Origin: Edaphocola aurantiacus
GTDB taxonomy: Bacteria > Bacteroidota > Bacteroidia > Chitinophagales > Chitinophagaceae
Direction of reading: 5' to 3'
DNA: 64,000 nucleotides
Assembly: GCF_019797745.1 (NCBI RefSeq)
Contig: NZ_VOSI01000002.1
Span: 434,001-498,000, forward strand
Part shown: piece by piece, positions 9,143 through 17,699 of the stretch
How the letters are laid out: every line of letters starts with the position of its first letter
How positions within the stretch are numbered: position 1 is the stretch's first letter
Translations under genes and position numbers: made by a program
Notes under the pieces: model-generated
What the model was told of the DNA's origin: nothing
Database searches by the model: none
Seen by the model: the letters and a program-made list of their open reading frames with translations, nothing else

Positions 9143-9535
9143 ATGATTGATTTCAGCCCGGAAATAAAATACAAAACAGCAAGAAGCGGAGGCAAAGGCG
9201 GCCAGAATGTAAATAAGGTAGAAACTATGGTGGAAGCCCGTTGGAACATCCTTGAAAGCAAGGCTTTCAGTGAAGAAGACAAGGCGCTCATATTTCTGGC
9301 GCTGGCTAACCAGATTAACGGAGAAGGTATACTTATCGTTAGAGCATCTGAAAACCGCTCACAATTAGAAAATAAGGAACTGGCAACTAAAAAGATGTTG
9401 CAATCGGTACGCAAATCCCTGATAAAACAGAAAAAGCGTATTGCGACCAAACCGTCTAAAGCTAAAGTGGAAAATAGACTGGACCAGAAGAAGCAACATG
9501 CCGAACGCAAACAAAACCGCCGGAAAGACTGGTAA
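9143..9535 (+). CDS. arfB: Alternative ribosome-rescue peptidyl-tRNA hydrolase ArfB
   Basis: Releases nascent chains from ribosomes stalled at the end of non-stop mRNAs. The 130-residue protein has the class I release-factor core SGGKGGQNVNK with the catalytic GGQ at residues 19-21. It also has the long basic C-terminal tail (KPSKAKVENRLDQKK ... RRKDW) that inserts in the mRNA channel. It lacks the codon-recognition domain of RF1/RF2, so it is not a release-factor fragment. A TAATTTCG box at 9131-9138, one base off the TAnnTTTG consensus, would place transcription only a few bases before the ATG. Confidence 0.93.
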   Translation: MIDFSPEIKYKTARSGGKGGQNVNKVETMVEARWNILESKAFSEEDKALIFLALANQINGEGILIVRASENRSQLENKELATKKMLQSVRKSLIKQKKRIATKPSKAKVENRLDQKKQHAERKQNRRKDW

Positions 9536-9585
9536 GATATACAAAAAGGGCGGCTTCATAGAAGCCGCCCTTTTTGTATATCTTA
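9533..9585. terminator. Bidirectional terminator overlapping the arfB stop codon
   Basis: Perfect 25-bp inverted repeat, arms 9533-9557 and 9561-9585, loop ata. The left arm begins inside the TAA stop of arfB. The T-runs on both sides serve arfB and the convergent ornithine aminotransferase gene. Confidence 0.9.
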
Positions 9586-9595
9586 GTTGTAATTA

Positions 9596-10828
9596 TTAGA
9601 GTTGTTCTAAAGAATCCTTAATAATGGCAACACATTCATCTATCTGTTCTTTGGTAATCACCAGTGGCGGTGCAAAGCGGATTTTATCTCCATGTGTCGG
9701 TTTAGCCAGCAATCCCCTTTCTTTCAGCGCCAGGCACAAGTTCCAGGCAGCATCTTTGTCCTCATGACGGATCACAATTGCATTCAGCAAACCTTTACCT
9801 CTTACTTCAGCAACATAAGGATTGTTCAGGTCGCGGAGCGCAGTCCGGAAATATTCACCCAGCGTTTGGGCATTTTCCGCCAGCTTTTCATCCTGCAATA
9901 CATCCAGTGCAGCCATAGCTACTTTACAGGCCAGTGGATTACCACCGTATGTAGAACCGTGCTCTCCCGGTTTGATGTTCAGCATAATCTCATCATCGGC
10001 CAGTACGGCTGAGATCGGCAATGTACCACCAGATAATGCTTTACCAAGGATAAGGATATCCGGGCGTACATTTTCATGATCACAGGCCAGCATTTTACCG
10101 GTACGGGCCAGACCTGTCTGGATCTCATCTCCGATAAATAATACATTGGCTGCTTTACACATGTCATATGCCTTAGCCAGGTAGCCCTCGTCCGGTACAA
10201 ATACACCGGCCTCTCCCTGTATAGGTTCTACCAGGAAGGCGGCAACATTTTTATTTTGCAGGGCCTGATCCAGCGCTGCCAGATCGTTGTAGTTCACTAC
10301 ATTATAGCCCGGCATAAAGGGTCCGAAGTTATCTTTAGCGGTAGGATCTGTACTGAAGGAGATCACGTTCAGTGTGCGTCCGTGGAAGTTATCTTTAGCG
10401 GTAATGATTACTGCTTCATTCTGTGGTACGCCTTTCTTTACATATGCCCATCTTCTGGCTAGTTTCAAGGCAGTCTCTACCGCTTCCACTCCACTATTCA
10501 TCGGCAATACTTTATCATAGCCGAATAGTTTAGTGATATATTCTGAATAAGTACCTAAAAGATTACTGTGAAATGCTCTTGAAGTAAGTGTGAGTACCTG
10601 CGCCTGATCGCACAGTGCTTTTATAATTTTTGGATGGCAATGCCCCTGGTTCACAGCGGAATAACCACTCAGGAAATCGTAGTAGCGTTTATCATCAACA
10701 TCCCATACAAATACACCCTCACCCTTGTTCAGCACAACGGGTAACGGATGATAGTTATGGGCTCCATATTGTTCTTCCTGCTCTATATACGAGCGTGTAA
10801 CATCGCTCAGTAAAACCGTATTTTCCAT
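9596..10828 (-). CDS. rocD: Ornithine aminotransferase
   Basis: PLP enzyme that converts L-ornithine and 2-oxoglutarate to glutamate-semialdehyde and glutamate, in arginine and proline metabolism. From the ATG at 10828 it has 410 residues. Visible motifs are [18 protein letters not shown] near 110-127, NFHGRT near 148-152, GDEIQTG with the PLP-pyridine Asp at 234, and the Schiff-base lysine in LGKALSGG at residue 263. An in-frame extension to 10882 lacks family similarity. The class-III fold is certain. Ornithine specificity rests on the overall likeness to RocD ([25 protein letters not shown]) and is strong. Confidence 0.93.
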   Translation of the reverse strand: MENTVLLSDVTRSYIEQEEQYGAHNYHPLPVVLNKGEGVFVWDVDDKRYYDFLSGYSAVNQGHCHPKIIKALCDQAQVLTLTSRAFHSNLLGTYSEYITKLFGYDKVLPMNSGVEAVETALKLARRWAYVKKGVPQNEAVIITAKDNFHGRTLNVISFSTDPTAKDNFGPFMPGYNVVNYNDLAALDQALQNKNVAAFLVEPIQGEAGVFVPDEGYLAKAYDMCKAANVLFIGDEIQTGLARTGKMLACDHENVRPDILILGKALSGGTLPISAVLADDEIMLNIKPGEHGSTYGGNPLACKVAMAALDVLQDEKLAENAQTLGEYFRTALRDLNNPYVAEVRGKGLLNAIVIRHEDKDAAWNLCLALKERGLLAKPTHGDKIRFAPPLVITKEQIDECVAIIKDSLEQL

Positions 10829-10911
10829 ATAATGCGAAAGTAAATAATTTAATCCGTAGCAAAAAATTGGCCTTCTCCGCAATTTTTAACGTCATATCTC
10901 GTGCTAATGAC

Positions 10912-10919
10912 TATCTTTG
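10912..10919 (+). promoter_or_regulatory. -7 promoter box of the crotonase gene
   Basis: TATCTTTG matches the Bacteroidota TAnnTTTG element and ends 20 bases before the ATG. No convincing -33 TTG was seen at the expected distance. Confidence 0.5.
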
Positions 10920-10939
10920 CCCTGAAATTGTAATTAAAC

Positions 10940-11713
10940 ATGATTGAAAATAAAGAAGGATACGTTTCCCAGTCCATCGCAGAAAACGGTATTGCAACTA
11001 TTGAGTTTCAACATCCGATGAGCAATAGCCTGCCAGGAGCGATTCTGCGTAAGTTAGCCGATACAGTGACTGAGTTAGGTAATAATGATGCTGTAAAAGT
11101 GATCATTTTAACCAGCGCGGGAGAAAAAGCTTTCTGTGCCGGAGCCTCTTTTGATGAATTGATTTCGATTACAAACAAAGAAGACGGACACCGTTTTTTC
11201 AGCGGTTTTGCTATGGTTATTAATGCTATGCGCAAATGCCCTAAGTTCATTATAGCCCGTATTCAGGGTAAAGCTGTAGGCGGTGGCGTAGGCCTTGCCT
11301 CTGCTGCTGATTATGCTATTGCACTGAAAGGTGCCGGCATTAAGCTGAGTGAACTGGCTGTAGGTATTGGACCATTTGTGGTTGGACCTGCAGTAGAACG
11401 TAAAGTGGGCTTATCTGCTTTTGCCGAATTATCTATTGATGCTACGAATTGGAGAACCTGCAGCTGGGCCAGAGAAAAAGGCCTGTATGCATCGGTACAC
11501 GAAACGGTTGCAGAAATGGATGAAGCGATTCAGACACTGGCCAACACTTTATCCAAGTCAAGTCCTGAAGCGATGAAAGACTTGAAAGCTGTAATATGGC
11601 AGGGTACTGATCACTGGGACGAGCTGCTGGCCAGCCGTGCAGCAATCAGCGGCCGACTGGTATTAAGCGATTTCGCAGTAAATGCGATCAGTGCTTTTAA
11701 AGCAAAGGCATAG
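10940..11713 (+). CDS. Enoyl-CoA hydratase/isomerase family protein
   Basis: Crotonase-fold protein of 257 residues acting on acyl-CoA thioesters. The oxyanion-hole segments are present: CAGAS at 66-70 and GGGVGLASAADYAI from 114. LSELAVGIGP carries a Glu at residue 138, where hydratases have their first catalytic acid. The second catalytic Glu of classical enoyl-CoA hydratases (the GAGGTQR helix region) is not obvious; GPFVVGPAVERKVG stands there. The reaction may therefore be hydration, isomerisation or lyase chemistry. It is monocistronic, has its own -7 box, and has no other beta-oxidation genes beside it. Confidence 0.88.
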   Translation: MIENKEGYVSQSIAENGIATIEFQHPMSNSLPGAILRKLADTVTELGNNDAVKVIILTSAGEKAFCAGASFDELISITNKEDGHRFFSGFAMVINAMRKCPKFIIARIQGKAVGGGVGLASAADYAIALKGAGIKLSELAVGIGPFVVGPAVERKVGLSAFAELSIDATNWRTCSWAREKGLYASVHETVAEMDEAIQTLANTLSKSSPEAMKDLKAVIWQGTDHWDELLASRAAISGRLVLSDFAVNAISAFKAKA

Positions 11714-11814
11714 AAAACCTAAAGACAATGTGAAAATTCGTCATTTAAATGTTATATTAATGTGATTTTCACTATAAAAAGTTATTGATATATATATTTT
11801 TTTATTTTTTTCAA

Positions 11815-11822
11815 TATCTTTG
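11815..11822 (+). promoter_or_regulatory. -7 promoter box of infC
   Basis: TATCTTTG, a perfect TAnnTTTG, lies 35 bases before the infC ATG inside a very AT-rich stretch. A -33 TTG at the canonical 19-21 spacing is absent; the nearest TTG, at 11785, is 27 bases away. Confidence 0.5.
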
Positions 11823-11857
11823 TATACTAATACATAATTTTATACTAATTTCAATTA

Positions 11858-12409
11858 ATGCAGAGAAGAGGGAAACCGCAAATTCCAAATAGATCAAGAG
11901 AACCGGAACACAAGATAAACAATATGATCAAGGCCCCACAGGTACGCGTTGTGGGTGAGAATATTGAAGGTGGTGTAATGTCAATCGAAGACGCCCGTAA
12001 ACTGGCCGAACAGCTTGAAGTAGACTTAGTAGAAATATCGCCGAATGCGGAACCTCCCGTTTGTCGCTTAGTTGATTATAATAAGTTTCTTTACGAAAGG
12101 AAAAAGAAAGAAAAAGAACAAAAAGCAAAAGCAAAACAATCTGAGGTTAAAGAAATCAGATTCACTCCCAATACGGATGATCATGACTTTGAGTTTAAAT
12201 TAAAGCATGCTCAGAAGTTCTTACAGGACGGGGATAAAGTGAAGTGTTTTGTACAATTTAAAGGTAGATCAATTCTATTCCAGGATCGTGGTCAACTGTT
12301 GCTGCTGAAATTCGCAGAGAAGTTAGCCGAATTTGGTTCCTTAGAGTCGATGCCGAAAATGGAAGGCCGCAGAATGCTGGCTATGTTTACTCCTAAGAAA
12401 AAGAAGTAA
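11858..12409 (+). CDS. infC: Translation initiation factor IF-3
   Basis: Binds the 30S subunit, prevents subunit joining and proofreads the initiator tRNA. The 183 residues contain the N-domain with VRVVGENIEGGVMSIEDARK and VCRLVDYNKFLYE, a Lys-rich linker, and the C-domain (EIRFTPNTDDHDFEFKLKHA ... GDKVKCFVQFKGR). The ATG at 11858 is the only usable start, as an in-frame stop lies four codons upstream. The unusual AUU start known from E. coli infC is not present. The usual followers rpmI and rplT (L35, L20) are missing; a terminator and an RND exporter follow instead. Confidence 0.96.
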   Translation: MQRRGKPQIPNRSREPEHKINNMIKAPQVRVVGENIEGGVMSIEDARKLAEQLEVDLVEISPNAEPPVCRLVDYNKFLYERKKKEKEQKAKAKQSEVKEIRFTPNTDDHDFEFKLKHAQKFLQDGDKVKCFVQFKGRSILFQDRGQLLLLKFAEKLAEFGSLESMPKMEGRRMLAMFTPKKKK

Positions 12410-12471
12410 GCATCTTTCCAGCCGGTTTGTATAACCGGTATTAACAAGTTTTCATGGTGATAGGGTTTATA

Positions 12472-12505
12472 GGGCTAGCTCGTTCTCGAGCTGGCCTACT
12501 TTTTA
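12472..12505 (+). terminator. Rho-independent terminator after infC
   Basis: An 11-bp stem (12472-12482 with 12487-12497, two G-U pairs) with a ttct loop, followed by tactttttaatt. A smaller 6-bp hairpin (12422-12438) lies just upstream. Confidence 0.75.
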
Positions 12506-12530
12506 ATTAAACTGTACAGAATAATTAATT

Positions 12531-14876
12531 ATGTGGCAAAAAATTGCAGACTTTGTGCTGCGCTTCAGGGTATTATTAATTATAATAATATTGGCCATTA
12601 CCGGGGTAATGGGCTATTATATGACTACCGTGCGGATGAGCTATGACTCTACAGGAGCTATACCTACATCCAATCCCAAATACAAAGTCTACAAAGAATT
12701 CCAGGATAAGTTCGGCAACAACGGTAACTCCATTGTACTGGGTGTACAAACCGACAAGCTTTTTGAACCCGAAATGTTCAAGGCTTATCTTAAACTGGTC
12801 GAAGACATTAAAAAAGTTCCTTCTGTAGAAGGAGTCCTCTCTATAGGTGATGCCGTAATTCTGGGCAAAGACAGCGCGGGTAAACTCAGTGCTGTACCTA
12901 TTTTCAAAAAAGATCACGCTCAGCGATATGACAGTAGTAAGGTAGTATTTGATAATCTGCCGATCTACAACGGATTGCTGTACAATAAGGAGACCAATGC
13001 CTACCTGATGATGGTGACCATCAATAAGCAGGACCTGGGTACTAAAGAACGCATCCGCATTATTAATGACATTGTAAAACTGGGAGATGACTTTCATGTA
13101 AAGCAGCAAACAGATGTACACTACAGCGGCCTGCCCTTTATCCGTACTCAGATGGCGGAGAAGATCAAAAAAGAACTGAACCTCTTCCTGGTTTTATCTC
13201 TGGGGCTGACTGCCCTGATCCTGCTGGTCATTTTCCGTTCCTTCACGGCCATGCTGGTCTCTATGATCATTGTATCTATCGGGGTTATCTGGTCATTTGG
13301 TACATTGGCCATTTTCGGATACAAAATCTCTATCCTTACAGGAGTTATTCCACCACTGGTTGTGGTGATCGGGATACCGAACTGTATCTACTTCCTGAAT
13401 AAATACCATACGGAATATAATATAAGTGGCGATAAGATCTCTGCCCTGCGTAATATGGTGGGTAAGATGGGTATTGTAACCCTGTTTACAAACCTTACCG
13501 CAGCTATTGGTTTTGGTGTATTTGCCCTTACGGACAGTGTGGTTCTGAAAGAGTTCGGACTGGTGGCCGGACTGAATATTATGGCCCTTTTCTTTGTATC
13601 CCTGATACTGATTCCGGCTATATTCAGCTTCCTGCCTGCGCCACATACCAAACAGACTAAGTATACAGAAAGCCGCTGGATGAATGGTATCCTGAACAGG
13701 GTTACTACCTGGGTATTTCATCATAAAAAAACATTATTTACAGCCACAATTGTATTGTGTGTTGCCGGATTGGCCGGTATGTTCCGCCTGAAGTCTGTAG
13801 GACATATGGTAGATGACCTGCCATCTAAAGATATCATCCTTACGGATCTGCGCTTCTTTGAAAAGAACTTTAAAGGTATTATGCCGCTGGATATCAGTAT
13901 CGATACCAAAAAGAAATACGGTGCCTTAACCTCCCTGGAAACCTGGGAGAAGGTGGATGTACTGACTAATTTCCTGGAAGCACAACCGGAAATCGGTGGC
14001 GGTATTACACTGATTAAAGGAGTAAAATTTGTCAAGCAGGGTTTTGCCGGTGGCGGTCCGGAGAATTATTCCTTACCGGGTGCCACAGAATTCAGTGGGA
14101 TCAGACCTCAGTTGCTGAGTACTTTCAATAAGCAGAAAAAGCATAATGAAGGTACCGACAGCATGCAGCAAACCGGCGATCAGCTGAATAAGATGCTGTA
14201 CTCTTTTATCGACAGTAATGCGCAAACAATCCGGGTGAGTGTAAACGTGGCCGATATCGGTTCGGTTGCCATGCCTAAACTGATTGATACCCGAATCAAA
14301 CCGGTTGTAGACAGCCTGTTTGATAAAGAGCAGTATAATGTGCACATTACCGGTGCCAGCATTATCTATCTTGAGGGAAGCACCTTCATCATCAATAGCC
14401 TGCAGGAGAGCCTGCTCTGGGCTTTCGGTATGATCCTGGTATGTATCATTGTACTCTTCCGCTCCGGCAGGATTGTACTTATGGCCCTTATTACCAACAT
14501 TGTTCCACTCATGATTACCGCAGGGGTAATGGGTTGGCTGAATATTCCGTTAAAACCATCTACCGTACTGGTATTTAGTGTTGCACTGGGTATTACAGTC
14601 GATGTTACCATACGATTCCTGGTCAATTATAAACAGGAATTACCCAAGCATGGTTCTATTGCAGAAACAGTTCGGTATACAATTAAAGATACCGGTCTGA
14701 GTATTATTTATACCAGCATCATCCTTGTTGTCGGATTTGGTGTATTTGCCGTATCCGAGTTCGGGGGTACGCAGGCATTGGGCTACCTTACTTCCCTGAC
14801 CCTGTTCCTGGCAATGGTTTTCAATCTAACCTTATTGCCGGCACTGCTGCTGGTTCTGGATAAGAAGAAAAAATAA
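12531..14876 (+). CDS. RND/MMPL family exporter
   Basis: Inner-membrane transporter of 781 residues with the duplicated RND layout. Each half has one TM helix, a large periplasmic domain, then five TM helices. The first half has a TM at about 10-30, a soluble region to about 215, and TMs 2-6 to about 370. The second half repeats this from about 400 to the C-terminus. The motif IPNCIYFLNKYH in the first TM block and GITVDVTIRFLVNY in the second occupy the place of the proton-relay helix. It resembles predicted exporters of the RND superfamily (MMPL, HpnN-like). The substrate is unknown. It is monocistronic, with a terminator on each side. Confidence 0.88.
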   Translation: MWQKIADFVLRFRVLLIIIILAITGVMGYYMTTVRMSYDSTGAIPTSNPKYKVYKEFQDKFGNNGNSIVLGVQTDKLFEPEMFKAYLKLVEDIKKVPSVEGVLSIGDAVILGKDSAGKLSAVPIFKKDHAQRYDSSKVVFDNLPIYNGLLYNKETNAYLMMVTINKQDLGTKERIRIINDIVKLGDDFHVKQQTDVHYSGLPFIRTQMAEKIKKELNLFLVLSLGLTALILLVIFRSFTAMLVSMIIVSIGVIWSFGTLAIFGYKISILTGVIPPLVVVIGIPNCIYFLNKYHTEYNISGDKISALRNMVGKMGIVTLFTNLTAAIGFGVFALTDSVVLKEFGLVAGLNIMALFFVSLILIPAIFSFLPAPHTKQTKYTESRWMNGILNRVTTWVFHHKKTLFTATIVLCVAGLAGMFRLKSVGHMVDDLPSKDIILTDLRFFEKNFKGIMPLDISIDTKKKYGALTSLETWEKVDVLTNFLEAQPEIGGGITLIKGVKFVKQGFAGGGPENYSLPGATEFSGIRPQLLSTFNKQKKHNEGTDSMQQTGDQLNKMLYSFIDSNAQTIRVSVNVADIGSVAMPKLIDTRIKPVVDSLFDKEQYNVHITGASIIYLEGSTFIINSLQESLLWAFGMILVCIIVLFRSGRIVLMALITNIVPLMITAGVMGWLNIPLKPSTVLVFSVALGITVDVTIRFLVNYKQELPKHGSIAETVRYTIKDTGLSIIYTSIILVVGFGVFAVSEFGGTQALGYLTSLTLFLAMVFNLTLLPALLLVLDKKKK

Positions 14877-14895
14877 TCCACAATTTACTATTGTA

Positions 14896-14932
14896 CAATA
14901 GCCCCTGACAGAATTCTTGTCAGGGGCTATTG
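14896..14932 (+). terminator. Terminator after the RND exporter
   Basis: Perfect 15-bp inverted repeat (14896-14910 and 14918-14932) around a 7-base loop, with the GC core gcccctgaca, 20 bases after the stop codon. Confidence 0.8.
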
Positions 14933-15063
14933 CGCATAAATATATGATTCTATAAGAGCAGTATGACATATTGTAATTTATTATAAAATAATTCTCGTTA
15001 TTTACCAATTAAGAGAATTATTATTTATATTTACGGTATCATTCATCAAACAAAAACAATTTT

Positions 15064-15432
15064 ATGAAAAAAGTACTCCTCTCTCTTATTGTGATGCTGG
15101 CCTTCATGACCAATGCAATCGCTAACACCCTTACGATTTACAATTTCACACCATGCTTCTATGGCATCAGTACCCAGGGTGGTTACATATTTGTTGCCCC
15201 GGGAACGATGGGTGCTATATATACCAGTGGCTCCGGCGGACCTTATACCAGCGCTAAAGTAATGAATGACGCTACATCTCCTTCCGGTCCGTGGACTGGT
15301 CAGCAAGTAAATGTTGGCCCGGGCGCATCATCCGGGTCCAGTGCAAGTGGTGTTGCGTGTAACGGCGGTAATCCATTCACCGTTTTCTGGTCTCCTAATG
15401 CTTCAGGAGATATTACTATGATGATCAACTAA
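15064..15432 (+). CDS. Small secreted protein of unknown function
   Basis: 122 residues with an N-terminal signal peptide (MKKVLLSLIVMLAFMTNAIA), leaving a mature domain of about 100 residues. The mature part is rich in Gly, Ser, Thr and Pro, has only two cysteines (in TPCFYG and GVACNGG, possibly a disulfide), and has almost no charged residues. No lipobox and no T9SS sorting domain are present. I do not recognise a family. A strong terminator directly follows, and an AT-rich 190-base leader region precedes it, so it is a free-standing gene that could be well expressed. Confidence 0.7.
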   Translation: MKKVLLSLIVMLAFMTNAIANTLTIYNFTPCFYGISTQGGYIFVAPGTMGAIYTSGSGGPYTSAKVMNDATSPSGPWTGQQVNVGPGASSGSSASGVACNGGNPFTVFWSPNASGDITMMIN

Positions 15433-15443
15433 TGTTTGTTATA

Positions 15444-15500
15444 ATACCCCTTAAAAGTAACAGGCTGCTCTTTGAGCAGCCTGTTACTTTTAAGGGGTAT
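15444..15500. terminator. Long bidirectional terminator with 27-bp perfect arms
   Basis: Arms 15444-15470 and 15474-15500 are exact reverse complements with a ttt loop. The core caggctgctc is flanked by ttaaaag on one side and cttttaa on the other. It separates two convergent genes. Confidence 0.9.
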
Positions 15501-15504
15501 TCAA

Positions 15505-16143
15505 TTATTTCTTTTTCGCAGAACTGATGCGGATATCGGAAAACTGTTTTGATTCCAGATCATATACCGCACGATATTGCTTATTGATAATTTTAAATCC
15601 CAGGTCATCAGTTAGTTTCCAATGGTATATAATCTCGACCTGCTTCTTATCCGGTAGAAAATGATACGTAAAATTCGAATCAAAATGATGTATAAATCCA
15701 TGATTTTTCTTCTTCACGTGCAGCTTATCTGCCTCTGATACCACTTCATCAATAAATTGCTTTCTGATCTGTTTTCCATCCAGCCCATCCAGATCTACCT
15801 GTTTCAGCCCGGCCGTCAGTACTTTAAAAAAGTGAATGATATAAGCGTTTTCTACCTGGCGTACAAAATAGGTAAATTGGTCGTCGGTATAGATAATCCT
15901 GGTATGTTCCATACCATATTTCTTGCTCTGCCCACTGGCGCCGGTTTTTAAATAGTAGCCCACAAATTGCGGCAGACTGTATGCTTGCGCATGAGACAAA
16001 TGCTGCCCGGCTTCTATTTCAGCAATCGGCAAACTCATAATATTGATTGCCGCAGGCTTGCCTTTCCGTTCTGCTGCTTTATCAGCAGCCAAAACGGTAA
16101 ATGTGGTCCATATTGCGATTAAGCATAGAAAGCCATACTTCAT
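15505..16143 (-). CDS. Secreted protein of unknown function
   Basis: 212 residues with a signal peptide ending near VLAADKA. The mature part is mixed and Lys-rich, with several YxV/IxF beta-strand patterns (FTYFVRQVENAYIIHFFKV, QVEIIYHWKLTDDLGFKI). No catalytic or metal-binding motif was recognised. The gene ends four bases from the symmetric terminator. Upstream, the exonuclease III gene on the same strand ends 36 bases away, so it may be the last gene of a comB-xth-orphan unit. Confidence 0.65.
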   Translation of the reverse strand: MKYGFLCLIAIWTTFTVLAADKAAERKGKPAAINIMSLPIAEIEAGQHLSHAQAYSLPQFVGYYLKTGASGQSKKYGMEHTRIIYTDDQFTYFVRQVENAYIIHFFKVLTAGLKQVDLDGLDGKQIRKQFIDEVVSEADKLHVKKKNHGFIHHFDSNFTYHFLPDKKQVEIIYHWKLTDDLGFKIINKQYRAVYDLESKQFSDIRISSAKKK

Positions 16144-16179
16144 ATACCTATTATAACGTTGTCTGCGCTTGATTCAGTA

Positions 16180-16944
16180 TTACATCTCAATCTCAGCCAT
16201 TACCGGACAGTGATCACTGTGTTTTGCTTCCGGCAGAATAGCTGCATGCTTAACTCTTGCCTGCAGATCTTCAGTTACGCTGATATAATCAATACGCCAG
16301 CCCTTATTATTGGCACGGGCATTTGCACGGTAACTCCACCAGCTGTAGTGATGCGGATCCTGGTTATGCAGGCGAAAGGTGTCGATCAGGCCATTACCAA
16401 ACCATTTATCCATCCAGGCACGCTCCTCTGGTAAATAACCAGAACTATTCTTATTACTTACAGGGTTATGGATGTCGATTGGTTTATGACAGATATTATA
16501 ATCGCCACAAACAATCACAGAGAAATCATGCTTTTTGAGTTCATCTATATACCCGAAAAATTCTTCCAGCCATTGGTATTTATAGGTCTGGCGCTCATCT
16601 CCGGAAGTGCCTGACGGGAAGTATGCCGAGATGACTTTGGTACGTCCGAAGGTTAGCGTGAGGGCACGGCCTTCCATGTCGCTCTGCTCAAAGCCGCTGC
16701 CATAGGTAACATCATCCGGTTTCACCTTAGAAAAAACGGCCACACCACTGTACCCTTTTTTCTGTGCAGGGTACCAGTAGGTTTCATAACCCAGGTCTTC
16801 AAACTGCTTGTAGTCTACATTCTCTTTATGTGCCTTGATCTCCTGAAAACAGATAATATCAGGATTTTCTTCTTTCAGCCATTCTACCAAACCCTTACTC
16901 ATGGCGCTACGCAGGCCATTTACATTGTATGATATGATTTTCAT
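16180..16944 (-). CDS. xth: Exodeoxyribonuclease III (AP endonuclease)
   Basis: Incises abasic sites and trims 3' blocked ends in base excision repair. The 254-residue protein has the complete ExoIII set: Asn7 in SYNVNGLRS, Glu35 in CFQEIKA, Asp148 and Asn150 in CGDYN, and the C-terminal SDH triad at 243-245. The start codon overlaps the comB stop (ATGA, 16941-16944), which points to translational coupling. It is one of several DNA-repair genes in the window (ung, recJ, ada-type, alkB), though not adjacent to them. Confidence 0.95.
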   Translation of the reverse strand: MKIISYNVNGLRSAMSKGLVEWLKEENPDIICFQEIKAHKENVDYKQFEDLGYETYWYPAQKKGYSGVAVFSKVKPDDVTYGSGFEQSDMEGRALTLTFGRTKVISAYFPSGTSGDERQTYKYQWLEEFFGYIDELKKHDFSVIVCGDYNICHKPIDIHNPVSNKNSSGYLPEERAWMDKWFGNGLIDTFRLHNQDPHHYSWWSYRANARANNKGWRIDYISVTEDLQARVKHAAILPEAKHSDHCPVMAEIEM

Positions 16945-17681
16945 ATAGTCGTAACTTTTTCTAAAACTAAGGCATTATTTTTAAGAATCGGAACCACAGG
17001 ATGTATATCTACCTGTGTACAGTATTCCAGGTCTTTCAGCAATCCGAAATTGGCTAAGCGCTCATAGTGAGAACCAACTTTCAGATAAGACAACAGATCC
17101 GGGCGACGCAAAGCATCATCATACATAGAACCGGCAATCATTGCACTATCGCATTTGATATCAAAGTAAGACTGGACTTTGCGAACCACTGCACCTGCAA
17201 AAAGATTGTCTTCCATATTAGGACGGTCTTTCCACGAAGCACAACCTAACAGCACGTCTTTATCCTGTGCAATAAGGAAGTCACAAACAGCGCTCAGGTT
17301 CAGGAAGGACCCGATAATGATTGTATCTGCATCCTCTACCTGGTGCAGTAAGCGGGTACCGTTTGTAGTAGTAAGGTTCAGGATTTTACCGGAAATAAAT
17401 TCTTCCGGATATTCCAATGGTGAATTACCATATTGCAATCCAGGAGCTACCTGGCCATTGCGTTCACCTGCTGTTATACTATTCGGTGTGGATGCACCCA
17501 GTGCAATACACTCTTCTACAGATGCTACAGGTACTACTTTCTCCGCTCCATTGGCCAGTGCGGCGGTAATGGTAGAGGTAGCCCTGAAGATATCAATAAT
17601 CACTACAACTTTCCCTTTTGTATCATATAGATGTAACAAAGCCGGGGAAAAACAAACTTCCAGATTTTTCTTAACTGTCAT
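16941..17681 (-). CDS. comB: 2-phosphosulfolactate phosphatase (ComB family)
   Basis: Family of Mg-dependent phosphatases that convert 2-phosphosulfolactate to sulfolactate, a step of coenzyme M synthesis in archaea and of sulfolactate production in some bacteria. The 246 residues show the family start LEVCFSPALLHL, the IDIFRATSTI motif, TAGERNGQ and LTTTNGTRLL. No comA, comC or sulfonate genes are nearby, so the physiological product here is uncertain; sulfonolipid or compatible-solute roles are possible. It overlaps xth by 4 bases and is probably co-transcribed with it. Confidence 0.88.
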   Translation of the reverse strand: MTVKKNLEVCFSPALLHLYDTKGKVVVIIDIFRATSTITAALANGAEKVVPVASVEECIALGASTPNSITAGERNGQVAPGLQYGNSPLEYPEEFISGKILNLTTTNGTRLLHQVEDADTIIIGSFLNLSAVCDFLIAQDKDVLLGCASWKDRPNMEDNLFAGAVVRKVQSYFDIKCDSAMIAGSMYDDALRRPDLLSYLKVGSHYERLANFGLLKDLEYCTQVDIHPVVPILKNNALVLEKVTTI

Positions 17682-17699
17682 GTATATATATGCTGCTTT

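Noticed and set aside
11846-11860. Non-canonical AUU-type start for infC
   Set aside because: The only in-frame start after the upstream stop is a normal ATG at 11858.
12410-12530. Small hairpins after infC, checked as a tRNA or riboswitch
   Set aside because: No cloverleaf, anticodon arm or conserved riboswitch core; the second hairpin with a T-run is a plain terminator.
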